Under the pieces are notes generated by a model, which searched no databases, had not been told where the DNA came from, and worked only from the letters and a program-made list of their open reading frames with translations. A DNA stretch of 26,504 bases from Monoraphidium neglectum (lineage: Eukaryota > Chlorophyta > Chlorophyceae > Sphaeropleales > Selenastraceae), in contig NW_014013241.1 in NCBI RefSeq assembly GCF_000611645.1, positions 1-26,504 on the forward strand, written 5' to 3'. The first letter of the stretch is position 1, and every line of letters starts with the position of its first letter. Below are positions 9,436-24,187 of the stretch, piece by piece. The position numbers and the translations under genes are program-made.

Positions 9436-10736
9436 TCCTTGTTATTCAGACTCTAAACACACGTTAGGCGTGTCGTCATACGCGCGGTCCTGTGTTGTGA
9501 TGCGCGTTCAAACTGCTTGAGATCTCGATGTATGACAGTATTGCTTGAAAAGGTACGAATACGCCGTACACAATGCGTATGCACCCGTTAGATGGCTGCA
9601 AGTTGTGCGGCGATGTCTGGCGTCGGGTGAGCTGGCAGCTGCGCGAGGATCAAGATTGCCAGAGCCAGACGGCTCAGGTAATGGCCGCACTGGTGCGGCC
9701 CCGCCGTGCTTCTCCAGTGCAAACAGGTTTGCTATAGTTTTGAAAATGTTGCGCTTGTGCGGCATGGTGCTCGGGCCGCATGCCATCATTCCCCCACCGT
9801 CATCCCTCGCTCAGGCCCCCCCTGTTGACCCTCCCCCCACACGCACACGTACACACCACCATACAAGGCAGCTGGCATGCCGTCAGCTGGCATAGAGGGG
9901 CTCGCTGTGTGGCACACATCATTCCAGAAGCCGATTGGTGCATCGCGCCGCCCAGACGAGCAGACTGCTGTGCCAGCTTCCACACAGCATCAGAGCCCTG
10001 CGGCAGCCACAAGGTTGCGTCGCGTACTTGCACGCATGCCAGACCACCCAGGCCGCCCAGGCTGCTGGGTCGCCCGTTTCACGAATCGCCTGCTGAAGGG
10101 CTGCTCGGCGTTCTCGCCACCCGCAAGCCCGGGCCTCTCAACTTCCGTGACAGCTGCCACCTCGTCCTCGGCCCCCATTGCCAGTGGTTGCGTTTCATAT
10201 TCAATGTGTGCGCCCGGACCACCTGCCAAAGCAGGATGCATCCAGGTTCATCAGCCATTGTGGTTGATAACTCCAAAGTATAAATTCACCTCCAACATCA
10301 GGGGTGTACAGGGACACTCGACGGCGAGTGAGCGAGGGCCCCGCCCGGGGGGGGGGGGGAGACGAGGGGGTCGCCTGCCCCAACGGATCAGCGGAGGCAG
10401 CTGCTTGTTGTTGGGGCCTCCATACATCCATGATGTAATACAAGAAGCGAAAATGCTCAGTGATGTTTAATAGTCAACCCCTTCTTGTGACGCGCCCCCC
10501 ACCACAGGGTGACGCAGGACATGGTAATGTAAATACATGCATGGCAGGACGGCGAGGGCGCGAAATTGCAATGGCACGTTGAGCAGTTGCCTGCTAACGG
10601 CTCAGCAGACAACAAAGGAGTGCAGGTCTGCAGCCCTGGCCCCAAACCTCAGGTACGAGCGAAGCACGAGAGCCCAGATAATGTCCAGCCGCCATCGTGC
10701 CCAGCCGGTCCTGTGGGATGTTGATGACATCATCAA
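9436..10736. other. Stretch between two minus-strand genes; no gene supported
   Basis: It should contain the TrpB2 3' UTR and the promoter of the ADIP-like gene. It includes a G13 run at 10347-10359 (C13 in the TrpB2 transcript sense). A 197-codon + strand frame (9877-10470) stays open but has no recognisable domain, and its composition resembles that of shadow frames elsewhere. No TGTAA on the minus strand was found. Confidence 0.5.
10347..10359. repeat. G13 homopolymer run
   Basis: Thirteen consecutive G on the + strand in the likely TrpB2 3' UTR. Length polymorphism or assembly error is likely here. Confidence 0.9.
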
Positions 10737-16431
<5,695 letters not shown>

Positions 16432-16890
16432 GTCACCGAGGCAGCGAGTCGCAGGCGGCCGCGACGACGGTGTTGGCGCCTACAAGTCATTAGGCGTGCC
16501 AAGATGCAATTAGCTGCTCGCGCATAAACGGTGCACTTTTGTTCGTGAGGGACGCTCACCGGTCTGAAATATGTCGGAGATCAATGCTGTGATCGGGCTG
16601 CGGGATGATCTCCCGGCCAAGAGGCCAAGCGGAGAGTGCTAAGAAAGGTAGAGGCTGCGTAACGAATGCTCGCGTAAACATAGATGTCGGGTATGCGCTC
16701 TCGTGTAATTAGTCATCGCCAGTGGTGACCATGCACCATTGCGCACTGTCGATTTGCATGTCGAGCTGGATGTCTGCCTATTCAAGAACCGGTTGGGCCT
16801 CAAAGTTTGCGCTGGAAAAGTCAATCACAGCGCAAACTCTCACCAACGCGCTATGGGACCTGTCCCTGTTGGTGTGAATCTCGTTGCGTG

Positions 16891-16922
16891 CAGCATTGAG
16901 CCACTGCAGCATTGAGCCACTG
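16891..16922. repeat. 16-bp direct tandem duplication
   Basis: Two exact, adjacent copies (16891-16906 and 16907-16922) of CAGCATTGAGCCACTG in the divergent promoter region. Confidence 0.95.
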
Positions 16923-17288
16923 CAGCAGCGGTCTGAGAACGCAGGCACCTCAGCTGGGCGTGGCCACAGACACAGCAAGCGATGCAAACATGAGTGCCTG
17001 TTGCAGACCTGCCAGGCCCCGCCATGATGCGAAGTGCTGCTGCCACAGCCAGTTTACAATATGATGCAAACCGAGTGCACCTGGCCCATGTTGTTCAGTG
17101 CACAAGTTCCGGACACCAGGATCTTTGCCTATCATATTGGCAGTGCCTCAGCAGGTGTACACGTCGAATGATGAGCAGTGCAGTGGTTGCGCCGGCGGCC
17201 AAGCATCTGATGTCTTGGAATTCTTCGGTGAGACCCTGGTATTCCATTATCATTTGCATTCACATCCATGCCGTGGTGATAATCGATC

Positions 17289-17335
17289 GTAACGAGCTTG
17301 CTGGTCTGTGTAACCAGGCCTCACCCGATCGTAAC
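17289..17335 (+). promoter_or_regulatory. Three helically phased GTAAC motifs
   Basis: GTAAC occurs at 17289-17293, 17310-17314 and 17331-17335, each start 21 bp after the last (two DNA turns). The outer two share the longer match CGATCGTAAC. The complement GTTAC resembles MYB-type recognition cores. The group lies about 230-275 bp upstream of the haloperoxidase-like ATG. Function is inferred from spacing only. Confidence 0.4.
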
Positions 17336-17399
17336 CGCGGCCGTGACGGGAGGCCGCGGCCGCCTGGAAAGCACAGCGTCGTCGCCTGACTGTTGCAAA

Positions 17400-17447
17400 G
17401 TACAGAACGAGCTGCGTGGATTTCACTGTACGCTCCGTACTGTGTAC
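17400..17447. promoter_or_regulatory. Cluster of four GTAC cores (possible copper/hypoxia response sites)
   Basis: GTAC is found at 17400-17403, 17428-17431, 17437-17440 and 17444-17447, from 117 to 164 bp before the start codon at 17564. In Chlamydomonas GTAC is the core bound by the SBP-domain regulator CRR1 in copper- and hypoxia-responsive promoters. That this alga uses the same code is an inference. Confidence 0.35.
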
Positions 17448-17563
17448 AGCTGGGCACCACCGCTGTCGGTCTAGCTGCCAGACACACAAGGCTCGACTCT
17501 CATCCCAGCATCCCTCCAGCGGCGGTCCGCCCCACAGCCCGCGGAGAAGCACCGGCAGCAACA

Positions 17564-20500
17564 ATGGCGCGTTCGCTCGTGCTGGCACTGGCGCTTGTAG
17601 TGGCGCTGTCTTATGTGCCCCAGAGCCATGCCCTGCTGAACAACACCATCACGCAATGTGCGCGGGGCCCCCGGGGAGGGGGGGAGGGTCTTGCGGACCA
17701 CATGTGGGGCCAGCAGCTCTCTGCTGCACCCCAACTTGCCTCACTGGCCTCAGAGTTCTGTTACACCAAACTGCAACGGGTTGGGCAGGCTCCATCCATC
17801 TGGCGGCCGCCGCGCGGTGTGTCAACCCCCATGCCGTCACTCCCGCCCAGACCCCCCCTCCCCATCATTTCACCAGCCCCCCATGCATCATACACGAGCA
17901 AACCCGCTTTTTACCCCCAAAACAATCCTCGCAGGGGTCAACGCGACTCGTGAGGTCGCGCGGGTGCAGGGCCTGCCCAACACCCTGGCCATTCAGGAGT
18001 ACGCGTTTGTCAGTGTGGCCATCGTGAGTACCAACCTGACTCTGATAAACATTGTCAAGGGGTTTGATTCAAGGTGCAAAAGCAACACCTCTGAACAATT
18101 GCAGCACGTTCACCTCCCCCTCGGGCCTGCACAGCCACCGTGCGCACGCTGCGCATCACCATCTACACCTGTGTCACCCGGGTGACGACGATCCCGTCAT
18201 CTGGTGGTGGTGTTTGCACACTTGACACCTCCACGTGCCTGAACATTGCTGCCACACTCCATGCCAACGCCGCGATGCTGCGCAGTACCGCGCCCTTGAG
18301 GCTGGCGGCGCCCCTGAGGATCTGCTGGCAGGTGGGCAGCCACCTTGTGACCGCTCGGCTTTCATTCTGGGATTGCCCTCTTGTGCCGCTGCTCGACCCC
18401 CACCTGGCCTGCGGCCCCATGGTTTGAGGCAGCGAGCCACGTCAAGCGGCAGGCAAAGGAGCTTGCCGCGCCGATTTGCCAGTGTGCTCGGTGTCGCGCG
18501 TGCCTCGCCACCAGCATCTGATCCGACTGGAAACAACAAACACAACACGGGAATGCAACGCTCCAGAGTCTCTCTCAACCGCGCTCTACTCCCCCTCATC
18601 CCCCACCCCCACTCGCAGCCTACGCCGCCCACACGACGCTGTCCACCCGGTTCCCCGTGCTGCAGCCCAAGTTTGACGCGCTGCTGAAGGCCCAGGTTGC
18701 CGGGCGCTCTCAGGCAGACCTTGATAAGGCGCGCGCCGTGGCAGCGCCGATCGCGCAGGTCCTCATCATCGAGAGGTGCGCGGGGTTCACCACAGCACGT
18801 GGCGGCGCAGAGCTTCGTCCAGCCGTGTGTGCTGGCTTGCATAATGTGGGGGGAGTTGCCAAGTGCTCGCCACGGCAGGGATGCTTGCAGCGTTTGTCAA
18901 TCCCACCCTTGCAACTGCCCCTACATGGCCGGCGCCTCTGGCCGGCTCCCCTTTTGGTTGTAAGTTGTCGCCCAGCAGCTTTACGGCCCACGATGCAAGC
19001 ATCGAGCAATCTCTTAAGCTGACCCCACCATGCGCCGCCCGCGCCCATCCCTCCAGGGTGGACGACCCGGCCGTAAAGTACCTGCCTTACAAGAGCAAGC
19101 CCGCAGGCACCCCTTACGCCTACCAGCTGCAGCCCGGCCAGACGTTTGTGCTCGCGCCGCAGCTGGGGGATTCGATCCCTTTCGTTTGGCCGAAGGACAA
19201 GCTGCGCGCATTCACCGAGAACAAGGTGCGGCGTGTGCTGCTCATCACAGTGCGCGGCGCGTGCTGCTGCTACCAGGACCAGGACCCTCGGTGTGCAGCT
19301 CGCTAGTGGCTGGTTGTGAATTTATACGCAGTCGCGCGCTCTTGGCTATGGCTGTTTTGCAACCCCAGCAGCACCAACCCTCATTCCTCCCCCCCCCCCC
19401 TTGCACGCACGGTCCCAACAGGACCCGGCTAAGGGCAAGGTGTTTTCGGTGAGCACAACTGAAAGACATTCTGATGTTGCGAGGCAACTCTCGCAGGATT
19501 CGTCCCAGCGTGCAGCGCTGCCATGCATAATCGCTGGCCAGACACGACCTGCCATCATGCGTGCCTGGCCATTGAGGCCGGCCTTGACCGGCTGACTTGC
19601 CTCTCCTTGAGTCAGCAGTTGACTGGCGCACCACCTAGCAACCCATCACACCCTCGGCCCTACCACCCGCGCACACAGCCCCCCAAGGAGCCCGCCGAGC
19701 TTGCGACCGTGGTCGATCTGGGCGCGAGGGTGTCCAAGGGCCGCACCAAGTTCGACAACGACACCGCCTTTTTCTGGGCACTGGGCGCTGGCCTGGGTGG
19801 CGGCTCCAGCTCTGTTTCGGGACTCTGGCTGGAGATCGCGCAGCGCGTGAGTGCAGCGCCTTGCCGCCCAAGCTGTGATGCGTTGTCACCTGCTAAACGT
19901 GATGGTGGCGGGTTGAGACGGCTCCTTGCTGCATTGCTGCACATTAAAAATTGACAAACAAACGGGCAGCTCCTAAAGGGCGCCTGCTGCACTGAAGCGC
20001 ATTTTGGCTCGCTGTGCCTGCTCAGGAGGCCCTGTGACCCATCGTCGCGAGCAGCACTTGGGACCCCATTTTTTTTGAAGGGAAAAATTGCCAAACTTGC
20101 ACATGCACACCTCCTCATTCAAGAAGCCCTTGCAGAACACTTGCGCCAGTCGTACCGCTCCACGGAACTGTGCTACTAGCCGCTCCGACCCTCAACCTCC
20201 CGCTACCCCGCCCCCCCTTCCACCTGCCAGGTGCTGCCGGTGACTCTGTCCCTCAAGGAGACTGCCCTGATCCATGCCAAGATCACGACGGCGTTCTACG
20301 ACGGATACATCGCTTGCTGGCAGGTCGGTTGGGGTGTAATCTCATCGGTTTTGCGGTTGAACCCATTATCGCAACGGCACACACACAGCAAATTAAGATG
20401 GAGCCTGGGCCACACACCCAGTACCATGTTGCTGGGCTGTCACAAGCCCTGGGCCTCTGGGGTCGCAGTGCCCTTTGCGATGCAGTTGTTGCATCGCTGT

Positions 20501-21630
20501 GCCTGCGGAACCGGCGGATGAACGAGTTGCGAGCGACACTGCCAGCTTCAAGATGACCCGAGCAAAACCGCAGACTCCCAATCCAGCCCACCCACCTACC
20601 CCCCCCCCGACCCCCGGCTCGCAGGTAAAGTACAGGACTGATTTCTGGCGCCCCACCACCGCTGTGCGCCAGGGCTGGCCGGGCTTCGCCGGCATCAAGG
20701 ACTGGCAGCCCAACCTCGCCAACCCCAACTTCCCGGGTGCGCATACACGCGATGCAGACCGATGACATCCATATGCACTTGATACCAGCAGAGGGCTGTG
20801 GCGGGCGTGCATGTGTGGCCCCAAGCTCCCTTAGATGGCCCGAGGCCGCCCAACCCAACTTCACTGGAATGCGGGCAGTCTTAAAGCCCCGTGGACCGTT
20901 GCGGCCTGGAAACATAGCCGCACCCCGCAGGCTGCGCGCGGCCCACCTGGTCCAGCAGGCGACCCCTGAACCCTCACTCCTCCTTCCGCCTGTCCCGCGC
21001 CGCGCAGAGTACCCCAGCGGCCACCAGTGCGCGTCCGGCTCGGCGCTCGCGGTCCTCCAGCGCTTCCTGGGCAAGGACGCCGCCAAGTTCACCATCATCA
21101 GCGACGGTGCCCCTGACATCGGCCCCCGCAGCTACACCTCCCTGCAGGCCGCCGCCAACGAGGCCGCGGACAGCCGCCTGTTCGCCGGGCTGCACTTCAA
21201 CCGCAGCAACTACGACGGCCAGGACCTGGGGCGGCTCGTGGCTGAGTATGTGTACGACAACTTTGAGAAGTCCCCTGCGGTGGTGGGCAAGGCCCAGGCC
21301 GCGTGCGCGAGCCCCACCCTGCTGGGCAGCAAAGTCGCCGCAGCCGCTGCCGGCAACGCCTCCGCGAGCGACGACGCCCCTGCGGCCGAGGCTGATGCCA
21401 AGGCGAGCGACAAGGAGGCGGCCGCTGACGGCGCTGCTGCTGACACCGCCAAAGCTCCGGCGGCCGGCGGCGCTGCCGCTGACACTGCTAAGGCCCCAGC
21501 GGCCAGTGGCGCTGCTGCCAGCAAGGCCAGCGGTAAGGACGCCGCAGCTGGCGGCGCTGCGGATGCCGCGAAGCCCACGGCGGCGGCCAAGGCCACCGCT
21601 GGTGGCCGTCGTCTGCTGGCCAGCTACTGA
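17564..21630 (+). CDS. Secreted vanadium-haloperoxidase / PAP2-fold enzyme
   Basis: Ten exons: 17564-17657, 17935-18023, 18286-18331, 18619-18775, 19057-19225, 19422-19448, 19679-19846, 20231-20323, 20625-20736 and 21008-21630 (TGA). They give 525 aa with all phases consistent. The ATG has a good context (acaATGG). Residues 1-23 form a signal peptide ending SHA. The family triad is complete: K-x6-R-P at 283-291 (KYRTDFWRP), PSGH at 321-324, and SR-x5-H at 374-381. In vanadium haloperoxidases the last His binds vanadate and the PSGH His is the acid-base residue; the same pocket binds phosphate in PAP2 phosphatases. The upstream helices (VNATREVARVQGLPNTLAIQEYAF, shown here in part; FDNDTAFFW; ETALIHAKITTAFYDGY) fit the haloperoxidase subgroup better. 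Residues from ~412 are Ala-rich, with an ADTAKAPAA repeat twice, ending GGRRLLASY. Activity (halide oxidation or phosphate release) cannot be read from the motifs. Exons of 46 and 27 nt are needed to keep frame. Confidence 0.8.
21421..21530 (+). repeat. Coding tandem repeat in the Ala-rich tail
   Basis: The tail of the haloperoxidase-like protein repeats a unit of about 14 residues containing ADTAKAPAA, twice in full and with decayed flanking copies, in GC-rich codons. It looks like a flexible, low-complexity extension added to the catalytic domain. Confidence 0.7.
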
Positions 21631-22304
21631 CGCGCCTGGGTCGTCACGGACGCATGGCATGTCCATCCTTCATCAAGATGGTCGGGCGTCCCTACCTGGG
21701 CAGCACAATCAACCAACCAGACACAAGCTGGCAGCGGCAGCTGCCCAGGGTGAGGTTGCTGGCTCATGACATGAGGGACCTTTTGTCCCAGCAAGCATGC
21801 CCCGCACACACCCAGTTCCCGCTGTCTGCAAATTGCAGCCAGCTTTCGGCGGGCAGTTTGGCGCGCCTTGTGGCGCGTGGCGCACGCCGACCGAACGACG
21901 CATGCTTCTGTCCCAAGGCTGGCGAACCCTGTCACACTGCCCAGATGCTAGGAAACGCACTCCAGATCTGACAGCCAGCACCTCCCTGCAGCCCATGCTG
22001 CGAATACGCCCGTGCTGGGATTGGCAAGCACTGTCCATTTTGCACATACACAAATTTTGTGGCAGGCGGCTTGGTTGTGTGTGCGAGCATGCGGGGGTTG
22101 TTGGTGCGCATTCCTGGTGCGGCGTCTCGCATGGAGACGTGCAAGGCGTTGGGTGAGGTGCTGAGGGGCGTTGCACTAAGGAGCGGACAGGTTTGCACTT
22201 GCTCAGATCATGCTGCTGCCTGCACCGCAGTCAACGGCTGGGTGTGGCCGTGCAGACGATGCCGCTTGCCTGTACAGACAACGGGTGTACTAGAATTTTC
22301 TGAC

Positions 22305-22309
22305 TGTAA
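22305..22309 (+). terminator. Candidate polyadenylation signal TGTAA, haloperoxidase-like gene
   Basis: TGTAA about 675 nt past the stop at 21630. A 3' UTR of this length is usual in green algae. Motif-based only. Confidence 0.4.
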
Positions 22310-22961
22310 CAATGGACGCGCCAGGGCACGCAGCTTCAACACCCTGGCAGGATCTGGGCATTTGAGGGAGAATTTGGAAATAGGGATGACATCGGAACAT
22401 TCCCACCCGCCCGCCTGTTGCTGACGCTGCAGCCCAATCATGCAGCTGTACGCGCCTGCATGCTTCCAAGCAGGATCAGGGGAGCCGGTTGGTCTATCAC
22501 ACCGTTATGCGATCTTGCCGACTAGGCGGCAGCTGCGGCTCCCTTGCACCCACCACGAGACGCGCGTCATGCGATGAAAGTGGCATGGCCTCCTGGCTGG
22601 AGGGTCGCCTCTCTCAGCTCTCCGCAACACGGGTGTCTACCAGCCTTCAAACATTGTAGCAAGTCATTTTGCTAGCCTCCAAGTGTGGATGTGATTTTTA
22701 CTTGAAACTAAAACATAAAGATGAAACAAGTGCATGCTCATCTCAGAATCAGTCCAGCTGATTGTGCGATGGTGCGTGCAGTCATGCGCATGACAAGCAC
22801 GCACTGCAAGAACAGGGGGTTTCCCAAGACACTCTTCAAGCTCCTCCTCATCTATGGGCCAACGAGTCTGCAAGGAGCCGGTAAGGCGGAGGCCTCCCTG
22901 CTGATACCCATGTGGCGAAGGAGTGAAAAGGAGCCGGTTAGGTTTGGAACACAAAGTGGCG

Positions 22962-22966
22962 TTACA
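22962..22966 (-). terminator. Candidate polyadenylation signal TGTAA, P450 gene
   Basis: TTACA on the + strand reads TGTAA on the minus strand, about 242 nt after the P450 stop codon at 23208. Confidence 0.45.
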
Positions 22967-23207
22967 AGTCGAGCCTCTTGACTGTTCGCAGCTATGATCT
23001 ATAGTATTAAGCATTGATAGTACATGCATTGATGCAGGTGTATTGCGCACGCACGCGCACTGGGTGTGGTTGGCACACAACGGTGCCTGCATGCTAACTA
23101 CCTGGCAGTTTGCTCAACTGCCAGGCGTGTGTGCGTAAGCCTCGACAGGTGTGCGCCCCCGCCTTGCCGGGTGGCTGGCGCCCGCATGCCCCCAATCTCA
23201 ACAGAGG

Positions 23208-24152
23208 TCAGAGCGTGGAGAAGCTCGCGCAGTCGGCGCGCGCCACAGGGAACGGTGCCTCCGCCCACGACAGGCTGGCCTTGTCCAACTCGAAAGCGTA
23301 GCTCCTGGCCAGCACTGCGAGGAAGGTCCGTAACTCAGCCGTCGCCAGCGCCGCCCCTATGCAGCCGCGCTTGCCCGCGCCAAACACGAGCTGCGCGCCC
23401 TGCGGCTGCCCCTCCGGGGTCAGCCAGCGGGCGGGGTTGAACGCGGCTGCATCATAATTGCCAGCTGCATCGCGCCACCTGGACGGGTGCGCGCGAGGGG
23501 GACCAGACGCTGGCGCAATGGCGGCGAGCAGCTGAGACGGTTCAGCACTTTGATCGCCAGGTGCTAGGCAATGCAGGTGAGTGGGGTGCGAGACACGCAT
23601 GATGCACCAGACAGACAGAGGGAGGCCAGAAAGCGCTGGGGATAATAGGCATGGCGTGTGTGGGTCGTAATGTGGCCAGCAAGAATGCACTCGAGCCGAC
23701 GCCCAGCGTGCGCGATTGCAGCACCGCGCGGCGCTGCGAGCTGCGACAGCGCCGCATGCGAGCTTTGCAGGAGACGAGTGGAGCTGACCCACCTGGGGTC
23801 GTTCCGCTGGATGTGTGCGAGCGCCACCCAGGCAGGTTGGCCGGCAGGCAGCACATACTCCCCCACCCGCACGTCCTGTTTGGCAGGGGCAGTCGCGTGA
23901 GGTTAGTTGGGTGATGAGCGCAGGGTGTGGGGCAGCGGGGCTGGACAGACATCTGGGGGCCATAGCAGGTGTGAGGGCTTTCTCATGGGCCGGCGGTGTT
24001 GCTAGACGATGGCAAACAAGATGAGACTCTTGCCGGCAGGGGGGATTGCATGCGGATGCACGGATCCGATGCGCACGCGATGCGTGCACAACATTTCATT
24101 GATACATGCAGAAATGTGTGAGCATCGCTGCATGCACGCGTGCACACACACG

Positions 24153-24187
<35 letters not shown>

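Larger units (their letters stand above)
16432..17563. promoter_or_regulatory. Divergent promoter region, TrpB2 (-) and haloperoxidase-like gene (+)
   Basis: The start codons of the two genes face away from each other across about 1.13 kb with no gene between. The base composition is visibly less GC-rich than the coding parts. It holds a 16-bp tandem duplication (16891-16922), three GTAAC motifs at exact 21-bp spacing (17289, 17310, 17331) and four GTAC cores (17400-17447) near the + gene. The TrpB2 core promoter is presumably just to the right of 16431. Confidence 0.6.
21631..23207. other. Region between two convergent genes; no gene supported
   Basis: It holds the 3' ends of the haloperoxidase-like gene (+) and of the P450 (-), each with a candidate TGTAA. 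It is less GC-rich than the coding regions. A minus-strand frame (23092-22664) includes a segment reading WPIDEEELEECLGKPP that looks protein-like, but no splice partners or family were found. Confidence 0.5.

Noticed and set aside
9877..10470. A 197-codon + strand open frame
   Set aside because: No domain, no splice partners, and composition like shadow frames elsewhere. It lies where the TrpB2 3' UTR and the next promoter are expected.
20737..21007. Open frame upstream of haloperoxidase-like exon 10 read as coding
   Set aside because: It is in frame with the last exon, but splicing from 20736 to 21008 restores NFPEYPSGH, whereas read-through gives unrelated protein before PSGH.
21210..21596. 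An Ala-rich minus-strand frame of 128 codons
   Set aside because: It is the reverse shadow of the Ala-rich tail of the haloperoxidase-like protein; GCN and NGC codons read as Ala or Ser on both strands.
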